The notes under the pieces: generated by a model
The model's database searches: none
What the model saw: only the letters and a program-made list of their open reading frames with translations
What the model was told of the DNA's origin: nothing
In this document: positions 53,797-61,494 of the stretch, in pieces
Position numbering within the stretch: position 1 is the stretch's first letter
Layout: every line of letters begins with the position of its first letter
Translations under genes and position numbers: made by a program
Assembly: GCF_000731095.1 (NCBI RefSeq)
Contig: NZ_JMTZ01000022.1
Location: forward strand, 1-64,000
Origin: Lysobacter antibioticus
Lineage (GTDB): Bacteria > Pseudomonadota > Gammaproteobacteria > Xanthomonadales > Xanthomonadaceae
Length of the DNA stretch: 64,000 nt
Reading direction: 5' to 3'

Positions 53797-56103
53797 ATGA
53801 AGCGCATGCTGATCAATGCGACGCAGGCGGAAGAACTGCGCGTCGCCATCGTCGACGGCCAATCCCTGTACGACATCGATATCGAACAGCCGTCGAAGGA
53901 ACAGAAGAAGTCCAACATTTACAAGGGCCGCATCACTCGGCTCGAACCTTCGCTGGAAGCGGCGTTCGTCGACTACGGCGCCGACCGCCACGGCTTCCTG
54001 CCGCTGAAGGAAATCTCCCGCGACTATTTCCAGCCCGGGGTCGACCATAACAAGGCCGGCTTGCGCGAGCTGTTGCGCGAAGGCCAGGAAATCGTCGTCC
54101 AGGTCGACAAGGAAGAGCGCGGCAACAAGGGCGCCGCCCTGACCAGCTTCATCTCCCTGGCCGGCCGCTACATGGTGCTGATGCCCAACTCCCCGACCGC
54201 CGGCGGCGTCTCGCGCCGGATCGAAGGCGAGGACCGCGCCGCGCTCAAGGACGCGATGGACAAGCTGACCATCCCCGACGACATGGGGGTGATCATCCGC
54301 ACCGCCGGCGTCGGCCGCGATGCCGAAGAACTGCAGTGGGACCTGGATTACCTGGTCAGCGTCTGGAAGGCCGTCACCGACGCCGCCCTGAGCAAGCAGG
54401 CCCCGTTCCTGATCTACCAGGAATCGCGCCTGATCATCCGCGCCCTGCGCGACTACATGCGTCCGGACATCGGCGAGATCCTGGTCGATACCGACGAGAT
54501 GTACGCCGAAGCGCGCGAGTTCGTCGAGCAGGTCATGCCGCACAACCTGCGCAAGCTGAAGAAGTACGCCGACGACACCCCGCTGTTCAACCGCTTCCAG
54601 ATCGAGTCGCAGATCGAGAACGCCTACGAGCGCACCGTCCGCCTGCCCTCCGGCGGCGCCCTGGTGATCGACCAGACCGAAGCCCTGACCGCGATCGACG
54701 TCAACTCGGCGCGCGCGACCAAGGGCGGCGACATCGAGGAAACCGCGTTCAACACCAACCTGGAAGCGGCCGAGGAAGTCGCGCGCCAGATGCGCCTGCG
54801 CGACCTCGGCGGCCTGGTGGTCATCGACTTCATCGACATGGCCTCCAACCGCCATCAGCGCGACGTTGAGAACCGCCTGCAGAACGCCCTCAAGCAGGAC
54901 CGCGCCCGCGTTCAGATCGGCCGCATCTCGCGCTTCGGCCTGCTCGAACTGAGCCGCCAGCGCCTGCGTCCGTCGCTCGGCGAGTCCAGCCAGTTGGTCT
55001 GCCCGCGTTGCGACGGCCACGGCCGTATGCGCAGCGTCGAGTCGATGTCGCTGTCGATCCTGCGCATCGCCGAAGAGCATGCGATGAAGGAGAACACCGG
55101 ACAGGTGCTGGTGCAGGCCCCGACCGAGATCGCCAATTACCTGCTCAACGAGAAGCGCCGCGCGCTGACCGAGATCGAACAGCGCCACGGCGCGCCGATC
55201 GTGATCGTCGCCGACGAGCAGCTCGAGACCCCGCATTACGAAGTCACCCGTGTGCGCGAAAACGAGATCGGCGAAGAGTCCTCCAAGCCCAGCTACCAGC
55301 GCGGCACCCAGCGCAAGCTGCCGCTGCATGCGCTGACCAAGGCCCATCTGAACATTCCGGATGCGCCGATCGTCACCAACGTCAAGCCGCTGCAACCGGC
55401 GCCGCTGCGCGAACCCCGCGAGCCCGCCGTGGCCGCGGCTCCCGCCCCGGCACCGGCGCCGGTCGCCGCGCCGACCCATTCGGTCGGTCTGGTCGAGCGC
55501 ATCCTGCGCATCTTCCGCGGCCCCTCGCAGCCCGCTCCGGCCCCGGCCGAACCGGCCGCGCGCAGTTCGGAAGGCCGCGGCCGCAACGACCGCAACGGCC
55601 AGCGCCGTGGCGAGAACCGCAACAACGCCGGCAAGGGAGGACGCGACGGCGGTCGCCGCGACGAGCAGCAGCGCCGCGATGAACCGCGTCGCGACGAGCA
55701 GCGTCGCGACAAGCCGGCGCAGAACGCCCAGCCGCAGGCCGCCCAGCACGCGACGAGCAGCGTCGCGACAAGCCGGCGCAGAACGCCCAGCCGCAGGCCG
55801 CCCAGCAGCCGCCCAAGCAGAAGCAGCCGCAAGCGCAGCAGCAGCCCAAGCCGCAGCAACCGCAGCAGGCGCAACAGCCCAAGCCGCCCAAGCCGCAGAA
55901 CGACGAGCGCGCCGCCCAGGCCGCCGGCGGGACCCCGCGTCCGCCGCGCGAACCCAGGCCGCCGCGCCAGGACGCTCCGGCTCCGGCTGAAGCCGTCAGC
56001 GCCGCGGCGATCGTGCCGGCCGCCGTGGCCGCCGCATCGGCCAGCGCCGGCGCTCCCATCGCCGTGCCGGCCGTGCCGAGCGTCAGCGACGAGACCGCAC
56101 TGA
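53797..56103 (+). CDS. rne: Ribonuclease E, C-terminal half lost by frameshift
   Basis: As written, this encodes 768 residues. The catalytic half is intact: S1 domain after [20 protein letters not shown], catalytic Asp residues in [13 protein letters not shown] (~301) and VVIDFIDM (~344), and the zinc-link CPRCDGHG (~402). From residue 651 the frame is wrong because of the 59-bp tandem duplication at 55691-55808, and the last ~118 residues are an Arg/Ser/Pro-rich out-of-frame tail ending at 56103. The normal C-terminal scaffold, about 476 residues with RNA-binding and degradosome-docking segments, lies in another frame at 55752-57236. Deleting one 59-bp copy gives one open frame of 1126 residues. 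In E. coli the catalytic half alone supports growth, so a true truncation could be viable. An assembly error is the main alternative. Confidence 0.93.
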   Translation: MKRMLINATQAEELRVAIVDGQSLYDIDIEQPSKEQKKSNIYKGRITRLEPSLEAAFVDYGADRHGFLPLKEISRDYFQPGVDHNKAGLRELLREGQEIVVQVDKEERGNKGAALTSFISLAGRYMVLMPNSPTAGGVSRRIEGEDRAALKDAMDKLTIPDDMGVIIRTAGVGRDAEELQWDLDYLVSVWKAVTDAALSKQAPFLIYQESRLIIRALRDYMRPDIGEILVDTDEMYAEAREFVEQVMPHNLRKLKKYADDTPLFNRFQIESQIENAYERTVRLPSGGALVIDQTEALTAIDVNSARATKGGDIEETAFNTNLEAAEEVARQMRLRDLGGLVVIDFIDMASNRHQRDVENRLQNALKQDRARVQIGRISRFGLLELSRQRLRPSLGESSQLVCPRCDGHGRMRSVESMSLSILRIAEEHAMKENTGQVLVQAPTEIANYLLNEKRRALTEIEQRHGAPIVIVADEQLETPHYEVTRVRENEIGEESSKPSYQRGTQRKLPLHALTKAHLNIPDAPIVTNVKPLQPAPLREPREPAVAAAPAPAPAPVAAPTHSVGLVERILRIFRGPSQPAPAPAEPAARSSEGRGRNDRNGQRRGENRNNAGKGGRDGGRRDEQQRRDEPRRDEQRRDKPAQNAQPQAAQHATSSVATSRRRTPSRRPPSSRPSRSSRKRSSSPSRSNRSRRNSPSRPSRRTTSAPPRPPAGPRVRRANPGRRARTLRLRLKPSAPRRSCRPPWPPHRPAPALPSPCRPCRASATRPH
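55691..55808 (+). repeat. 59-bp tandem duplication inside rne
   Basis: Copies 55691-55749 and 55750-55808 are identical over 58 bases and differ only at the last base (C versus G). Each starts GCGACGAGCAGCGTCGCGAC and encodes, in its proper frame, [18 protein letters not shown]. The unit length is not a multiple of three, so it shifts the reading frame by one base. The flanking region holds shorter repeats of the same RRDEQ-type codons, a good substrate for slippage. Confidence 0.93.
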
Positions 56104-57236
56104 AGACCGAAGTCGCTGTCGCGGCCGTCGCCGTCGACAATGCCGGCAGCGAGCCGCGCGACACCGACGAAGCCGCAGGCGAAGGCGGCGGCCGTCGCCG
56201 TCGTGGCCGCCGCGGTGGCCGTCGCCGTCGTCGTGGCAACGGTGAAGCCGCTGCCGGTGGCGAAGGTCAGGGCCAGGACGAGAACGCATTCGACGACGAA
56301 GACGAGATCGGCGGCGAACCCGCAGCGGCCCCGGCCGCGGCGAACCGTTCGCAGCCCGAGTTCGACTTCGACGACGAAGGCAGCGCACCGGCGCCGCGCG
56401 CCCAATCCACGGCACCCGCTGCTGCCGCAGTCGCTGCACCCGCAGCGGTTGCCGCCGTCGCCGCCAGCCGCGTCTACAGCCCGGCCCCGGAAACGGCGGC
56501 CGAGCCGAAGGCTTCGTTCGCGAACCTCGGCCACGAAGCCCAGCCTGCGGTCGGCGAGCCCGCCGCCAGCGAGCCGTCGTCCACGCAGCCGCAGATCGAG
56601 TCGGTCCGGGTCGAGCCCTCGCGCAACGCCTATGTCGCCGCCGAGCCGGTCGTGAACGAACACGTCGCTGAGCCCGTGCTGGAAGCGGCGATGCCGGTCA
56701 TCACCCGCCTGCCCGAGGAAGCGGTGGCGGTGCCTGCCGAAATCGTCACGCCTGCGCAGAGCGCCGTCGCCGCGATCGAACAGGCGCAGCCTGCCCTGCA
56801 ACAGCCCGCCCTGCAGGCTGCGGCGCCGCGCAACGAGGACGTCGAACCGGTCGTCGAGCCGACTTCGGCCCTGGTCGAAGAGACCCGCGTCGAGGACACC
56901 CTCGTCGAACAGGCCGTGATCGAGCAGACCCCGGTCGAATCGACCGTGATCGAGCCGGTGGCCCCGCCGGTACGGGTCGAGCCGAAGGCCGCTGCCGCTG
57001 AAGCCGCTTCGGTCGAAGCTGCTCCAGTCGAAACTGCCTCAGTCGAAACTGCTCCGGTCGAACCGGCCCAGGCCGACGCCGGCAACGCGGCGCCGGCAAC
57101 GACGCCGCGCACCGCTGGCCTGTTCGATGCCCTGCCCCATCCGGCCGAACCGGCCCGCACCGACGCGGCCAATGCCGCCGTCGAAGGCGAGCAGGATGCC
57201 ACCGACGGGTCGTCCGACGACGAGCGTCGCGCCTGA
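55752..57236 (+). pseudogene. rne: Out-of-frame C-terminal scaffold region of RNase E
   Basis: This frame carries the natural continuation of RNase [21 protein letters not shown], a basic RNA-binding cluster (GGRRRRGRRGGRRRRRGNGE), an acidic part (DENAFDDEDEIGGE), then a long Ala/Val/Glu-rich tail ending DDERRA. It has no start codon of its own with a ribosome-binding site; an ATG-less run from the duplication joins it. It is open to 57236, where the terminator follows. Unless translated separately, it is silent as the sequence stands. Confidence 0.85.
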
Positions 57237-57279
57237 CCGGCAACGCTCCGGCCGGGCCGTAATCCGGTAGGTAACCACC

Positions 57280-57314
57280 AAGAAACCGGCCGCTGATGCG
57301 GCCGGTTTCTTTTT
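57280..57314 (+). terminator. Rho-independent terminator of rne
   Basis: Fourteen-base stem beginning AAGAAACCGGCCGC and closing GCGGCCGGTTTCTT with a TGAT loop, followed by TTT. It is 44 bases after the stop of the original rne frame (57236), not the shifted stop at 56103, which supports 57236 as the ancestral gene end. Confidence 0.9.
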
Positions 57315-57527
57315 GCGCGTCGCATTGGCGGCGCTACTAGCTCGCACTTGCCGACACGCACCGGTCAGCGCCCCGGGACATCAGGCCTGGGTTGTGAATC
57401 GACGGCGTGGGCAACCGGGCTCGTTCGAGCCGGAGCGACAGCGCATTCATGCAGCGGCGGACCGCTTCAACCGGGGCCGCGCGCCCCGGAGCGACGCCGG
57501 CGCGAACTCAGCGCCGGCGCAGCCGCA

Positions 57528-58175
57528 TTACAGCGAATGCGCGGGATCGGCGAGTCCGTACTGCGCGGCCAGGCGGGCCAGCGCGATGCTGTCGGTGATG
57601 GCCAGCTTCTCGAACAAGCGGGTCTTGTGGGTGTTGACCGTCTTCGCGCTGAGGCTGAGGCGCTTGGCGATTTCTTCCTGGCGGAAACCCTGGACCAGCA
57701 GCAAGGCGATCTCCAACTCGCGCGGCGACAGCTCGTCGAACGGCGAATTGCCGCCGTCGATGTTCGACAACGCCAGATGCTGGGCGATGTTGCTGGCCAG
57801 ATAGCGCTTGCCGCGGGCGACGTCGCGGATGGCGCGCAGCAGTTCGCTGGCATCGCCGCCCTTGCCGACATAACCGGATGCGCCGACTTCGAGCAGACGC
57901 TTCGGCATCGGCCCGTCTTCCAGCACCGATACGATGATCACGCGCGTGCCGTGGTCGCCCTTGACGATGCGCTCGGTCACTTCCAGCCCGCTCACGCCGG
58001 GCAGGTGCAGATCGCACAGCACCACGTCGGGCTTGAGCTTGCGGATCAGCGGCATGGCCTCTTCGCCGCTCTCGACGTCGCCGAGCACTTCGATATCCGT
58101 CTCCGCCGACAGGATCATGCGCATGCCCGTGCGGACCAACGCATGGTCGTCAACGATGAATACACGGATAGTCAT
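57528..58175 (-). CDS. gacA: GacA/UvrY-like response regulator
   Basis: 215-residue two-component regulator. The receiver domain holds VFIVDDHALVRTGMRMIL, the phospho-Asp in VVLCDLHLPGVSGLEV, and Lys in GYVGKGG. The LuxR-type HTH is ELSPRELEIALLLVQGFRQEEI and KRLSLSAKTVNTHKTRLFEKL. Its similarity to GacA/UvrY is strong, including RYLASNIAQHLAL. GacA systems act through small RNAs that titrate CsrA/RsmA and control exoenzymes and antibiotics. The start at 58175 follows a good GGGGAAGGGA site. No uvrC or pgsA neighbours, unlike in Pseudomonas and E. coli. Confidence 0.87.
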   Translation of the reverse strand: MTIRVFIVDDHALVRTGMRMILSAETDIEVLGDVESGEEAMPLIRKLKPDVVLCDLHLPGVSGLEVTERIVKGDHGTRVIIVSVLEDGPMPKRLLEVGASGYVGKGGDASELLRAIRDVARGKRYLASNIAQHLALSNIDGGNSPFDELSPRELEIALLLVQGFRQEEIAKRLSLSAKTVNTHKTRLFEKLAITDSIALARLAAQYGLADPAHSL

Positions 58176-58314
58176 TGTCCCTTCCCCTACGACCCAGACC
58201 TGCAACGCCAACGAGGCTACGCGCCGCCATGGTGCGGTGCAAGGCATTCATAATGTGAAAGTGGGCACAATGCGCTTCACATCCGGCCCTCCAACGCTCT
58301 CTCGAGAAGACCCA

Positions 58315-59217
58315 ATGCGTTCTCAGAAACTCTCGCCGATCGTCACAACCGTCGTCACATCCCTGTTGTTGCTTTCAATGGCCGCCGCGAGCGCACGCGA
58401 AGCCGCTGCCGTTGCCGGCACGCCCGCCAGCGCGACCGGCTCGTGGCTCGGCGATGTCCGCAGCCTGTCGCAGGCCGGCGCCAGCAACCGCCGCGCGCCG
58501 ATCGAAAAGCGCCTGGATGGCCTGGGCCTGAAGTGGAAAGCGGTCGCCTTCGAAACCGCGAAGAAGCAACAAGGGCAGAACCTGATCGCCGAAGTCTCCG
58601 GCGCCGCCGCGGCGCCGTTGCTGCTGTTCGGCGCGCATTTCGACCAGGTCGAGGAAGGCCACGGCGCGACCGACAACGCTTCCGGCAGCGCCACCGTGCT
58701 GGCCCTGGCCGAACGCTTCAAGCACAAGCCGCTCGCCCACCATCGCGTCGCGGTGGCGTTCTGGGACCTGGAAGAAGCCGGCCTGCTCGGTTCCAGCGCC
58801 TACATCGCCCAGGGCAGCGAAAAGCCCGCGCTGTACGTCAATTTCGACGTATTCGGCTGGGGCGACACCTTGTGGATGATGACGCCCGATGCCGACAGCG
58901 CCCTGGTCGGCGCCAGCCGCGATGCGGTGAAAGCCTCCGGTCTGCAGTTGTCCGCCGGCCGCGAATATCCGCCGAGCGACCACTTGCCCTTCATCAAGGC
59001 CGGCTGGCCGGCGGTGTCGTATTCGCTGATCGGCAACGAAGAAGTGCCGTTGATCCTGTCGTTCTTCAAGGGCGAGAAAACAGCGACCCAGGCCAAGGTC
59101 ATCAAAGTCATCCACAGCAGCAACGACACCGTCGAACAGATCGACGCGGCCGCCACCGCGCGCGGCGTCGACGCGGTCGAACGGGCGATCCGCCAGTGGG
59201 ATGCGGCTCAAAATTGA
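58315..59217 (+). CDS. Secreted M28-family metallopeptidase
   Basis: 300-residue exported zinc aminopeptidase-like enzyme. The signal peptide is within MRSQKLSPIVTTVVTSLLLL ... ASA. Two-zinc ligands are in place: GAHFDQVEEGHGATDNASGS (His, bridging Asp), DLEEAGLLGS (Glu pair), VNFDVFGWGD (Asp) and SDHLPFIKAG (His). It is compact for M28, with no PA or extra domains. An ATG at 58270 is in frame but would precede the signal peptide. Probably secreted to the periplasm or beyond for peptide breakdown. Confidence 0.9.
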   Translation: MRSQKLSPIVTTVVTSLLLLSMAAASAREAAAVAGTPASATGSWLGDVRSLSQAGASNRRAPIEKRLDGLGLKWKAVAFETAKKQQGQNLIAEVSGAAAAPLLLFGAHFDQVEEGHGATDNASGSATVLALAERFKHKPLAHHRVAVAFWDLEEAGLLGSSAYIAQGSEKPALYVNFDVFGWGDTLWMMTPDADSALVGASRDAVKASGLQLSAGREYPPSDHLPFIKAGWPAVSYSLIGNEEVPLILSFFKGEKTATQAKVIKVIHSSNDTVEQIDAAATARGVDAVERAIRQWDAAQN

Positions 59218-59322
59218 CCGATCACGTCAATAGCCGAAAACAGCGAGTCCGCGGGCGCGCGGCGTGAGATTCTTACGCCCTCGCCTCTCTCTTCTCGCCT
59301 TTTTTCTTTCGGAGTCTTTCGC

Positions 59323-60135
59323 ATGAGCGCACAAGCCCAACAAGCCGATCACTTCCACAGCCTGCACCGCGACGGCCTGCTGCTGCTCGCCAATGCCTGG
59401 GACGCCGGCACTGCGCGCCTGATCGAAAGCCTCGGCGCCAAGGCGGTCGCCACCACCAGCGCCGGCGTGGCCTGGTCGCACGGTTATCCCGACGGCGACT
59501 TGCTGCCGGTGCGGCGTCTGGTCGCCACCGTCGCCGACATCGTCCGCGTCATCCGCGTGCCGCTCACCGTCGATGTCGAAGGTGGCTATTCCGACGATCC
59601 GGCCGCGGTCGCCGAAACCGTGGCCGGCCTGATCGACGTCGGCGCGGTCGGTATCAACCTCGAAGACGGCGGCGGCGATCCCAAGCTGCTGTGCGCGAAG
59701 ATCGAACACATCAAGCGCGCCAGCGCACGCCTCGGCGTGGCCCTGTTCGTCAACACCCGCACCGACGTGTACCTGCGCGGCCTGGCACCGCCGGAGCGCC
59801 GCGTCGAGGAGACCCTGGCGCGCGCCGCACGCTATCGCGCCGCCGGCGCCGACGGCCTGTTCGTGCCCGGCCTGACCGAGGAAGCGCAAGTGCGCGCGAT
59901 CGCCGCCGATGCCGGCCTGCCCTTGAACTTGCTCGCCCGCCCGGCCTTGCCGCCCGCGGCCGAACTGGAACGCTGGGGCGTGCGCCGGCTGAGCGCAGGC
60001 TCGGATATTTCGCAGTCGATGTTCGCGCGCACCAGCGCGCTGGCCAGTGGTTTCCTGCGCGACGGCGATTCGGCGCCGCTCGGCGCCGACGTCATGGCTT
60101 ACTCGCAACTCAACGCACTGTTCGTCGACCGCTGA
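59323..60135 (+). CDS. Isocitrate lyase/PEP-mutase superfamily protein
   Basis: 270-residue TIM-barrel protein of the PEP mutase/oxaloacetate decarboxylase-like branch. Motifs are LLLLANAWDAGTARLIESLG, TTSAGVAWSHGYPDGD, the metal site VDVEGGYSDDP, VGINLEDGGGDPKLL and the NTRTDVYLRG loop. The isocitrate lyase signature KKCGH is absent, as in other PEP-mutase-like members. The reaction is probably C-C or C-P bond chemistry on a 2-oxoacid, unproven. It is monocistronic, 105 bases after the M28 gene. Confidence 0.88.
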   Translation: MSAQAQQADHFHSLHRDGLLLLANAWDAGTARLIESLGAKAVATTSAGVAWSHGYPDGDLLPVRRLVATVADIVRVIRVPLTVDVEGGYSDDPAAVAETVAGLIDVGAVGINLEDGGGDPKLLCAKIEHIKRASARLGVALFVNTRTDVYLRGLAPPERRVEETLARAARYRAAGADGLFVPGLTEEAQVRAIAADAGLPLNLLARPALPPAAELERWGVRRLSAGSDISQSMFARTSALASGFLRDGDSAPLGADVMAYSQLNALFVDR

Positions 60136-60148
60136 GCGGCGTCTCCGC

Positions 60149-60460
60149 TCAGCGCATCAGTCCGTAATCCTCGAAGCGGACCTTGAACCTCAGCGCATCC
60201 TGGTACTTCGGCGGAATATCGCCGAGGTGCCGGTCGATGCGCTGATCGTCGTCATCGTCGAACAGATAGAACGGCAGGCCATTCGCCGGCGTGATCTTGA
60301 CGATGCGCCCCGGCCGGCCGGGCTCTCGGTATTCGCGAATCACGTCGTCGCCGGCATAACGCACGCGCACCTGTGGGTCGACCAGGCCCGCGGTCGGGTC
60401 CGGCAGACTGGCGCAGGCCGCCAACGCGGCCACGGTCGATAACAGCACGGCATACCGCAT
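60149..60460 (-). CDS. DUF2782-like lipoprotein
   Basis: 103-residue exported protein. The start MRYAVLLSTVAALAACASLP has a lipobox LAAC. The core VRVRYAGDDVIREYREPG ... RIVKITPANGLPFYLFDDD matches the DUF2782 pattern (…EYR…KVTP..G.PYYL.D.DGDG), with DDDDDQRID in place of the Gly-containing acidic loop. The function is unknown. In pseudomonads DUF2782 genes often lie by polA; here no such neighbour is present. It converges on the PEP-mutase-like gene. Confidence 0.72.
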   Translation of the reverse strand: MRYAVLLSTVAALAACASLPDPTAGLVDPQVRVRYAGDDVIREYREPGRPGRIVKITPANGLPFYLFDDDDDQRIDRHLGDIPPKYQDALRFKVRFEDYGLMR

Positions 60461-60533
60461 GGCAGTCTCCTTGCGATTCGCACCGGACTATACCCGGGCC
60501 GCGGTCCCCCACTGCAAGGGCACGGTTTCCGGG

Positions 60534-60557
60534 CAGGAGCGGCGCAAGCCGCGACCG
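60534..60557 (+). repeat. REP-like element
   Basis: GGCAGGAGCGGCGCAAGCCGCGAC: a G-rich head followed by the imperfect hairpin GCGGC-GCAA-GCCGC. It matches the left arm of the REPIN at 60872-60991 at nearly every position and resembles REP sequences of Pseudomonas in form. Confidence 0.7.
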
Positions 60558-60575
60558 GGCTGCAACAGTCTCGCA

Positions 60576-60870
60576 ACGTATCGCTTAAACAAGATAAAGA
60601 TCAGGATCAAACGCCTAGAGCTTCCGCCACTAAAGCGGCGGGTAACTTTCTTTTGGCCAAAGCCCCAAAAGAAAGTCACCAAAGAAAAGTGCTTTTCCTT
60701 GACGAAGCTCCCCTGCGAGTACGATGTTCGCGCCGGGATTTTTCGATAAGACATCCTTGTCTTATCGAAAAACGCCGCACGTCCTGTGCGGCGCCCTCCA
60801 GGTCTACAGTTGCATCGCAAGTCCGAAACTGCGCCGAGCTTTCAAGGCAACGGCAACAGCTGCCGTGCTC
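60576..60870 (+). repeat. Dispersed hairpin repeat, copy B
   Basis: Aligned with the inverted copy at 60992-61306. In order it holds GATCAGGATCAAACGC, then AAAGCGGCGGGTAACTTTCT, a hairpin ACTTTCTTTTGG / CCAAAAGAAAGT (60645-60676), CACCAAAGAAAAGTGCTTTT, a perfect 15-base hairpin TTTTTCGATAAGACA / TGTCTTATCGAAAAA (60739-60772, loop TCCT), a second hairpin CGCCGCAC / GTGCGGCG (60773-60793), and GCCCTCCAGGTCTAC. No protein frame here looks genuine. Confidence 0.75.
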
Positions 60871-60871
60871 T

Positions 60872-60991
60872 AAGGGTAGGAGCGGCGCAAGCCGCGACTG
60901 CGAATCCACGGCTGCCGGCGCGGGCGATCGTGACTGCGTGCTCGCGACTTGTGATCGCAGGAAATCCCTGTGCGACGCAGCTCCTACCCTT
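60872..60991. repeat. REPIN-like unit between the two inverted repeat copies
   Basis: A 120-base unit with perfect 12-base inverted ends, AAGGGTAGGAGC (60872-60883) and GCTCCTACCCTT (60980-60991). Behind the left end is the hairpin GCGGC-GCAA-GCCGC; behind the right end is a different Cys-less sequence with GTGCGACGCAG. Two inverted REP-like arms bounding a short unique spacer is the form of a REPIN. It sits at the symmetry centre of the B/C inverted pair. Confidence 0.65.
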
Positions 60992-61306
60992 TGAAGCGCC
61001 GTCGCTGCAGGATTGCTGTTGCTCTGTGCGCGGCCCGCACTCGCGAAAGCCATCGAAGACCCGGAGGGCGGCCCGCATGAATGGGGACCGTTTTTCATCG
61101 GGACAGGGATGTCCCGTATGTAGAGCCCCGCGGAGGCACCGCTCGTGCGGGCCTTGACCCAAAGAAAAGCAACTTCTTTGGTTACCTTTGACCGAAGAGA
61201 ATCCAGACGGACTTTTGTCGCTTATGACAAAAGAAAGTAACCCGCCGCTTTATCGAAAGCAGCTCTAAGCGTTTGATCTTGATCGTGATCTTGCTTGAGC
61301 GCTACG
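60992..61306 (-). repeat. Dispersed hairpin repeat, copy C (inverted)
   Basis: Read on the minus strand it repeats the order of copy B: GATCAAGATCAAACGC, AAAGCGGCGGGTTACTTTCT, the hairpin beginning ACTTTCTTTTGTC, then CCAAAGAAGTTGCTTTTCTT, the hairpin CGGGACA / TGTCCCG (61099-61116 on the plus strand), a second imperfect hairpin (61070-61089), and GCCCTCCGGGTCTTCGATGG. It also has a segment of ~50 bases (61117-61165) richer in CCCGCACGAGCGG that copy B lacks. With copy B it makes a 730-base imperfect palindrome. The rest of the gap, 61307-61494, shows nothing I recognise. Confidence 0.75.
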
Positions 61307-61494
61307 CCGCGAGACCTAAACAGGCACTTCTCGCCCGGCGGGATGCAGCTCGCCGGCTAGCCGCAACGGGCTATTTCGCCGCATCCGCGCCTGCCGTAGC
61401 TTGTGCCGTAAGCCGGATCGGCGCGTCCTCCAACGCATGCGCCGCCCCGGTCGATAGGCAGGCAGTTCAATGGATGGACTACCGAGGGATGATC

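Noticed and set aside
55700-55900. Programmed -1 frameshift in rne
   Set aside because: No X-XXY-YYZ slippery heptamer was seen by eye near the duplication, and deletion of one 59-bp copy explains the break exactly. A search for slippery sites with a downstream fold would settle it.
60676-61098. A 140-codon frame in the repeat cluster
   Set aside because: It runs through two different repeats and their hairpins and has no start signal; such frames arise from repeat sequence.
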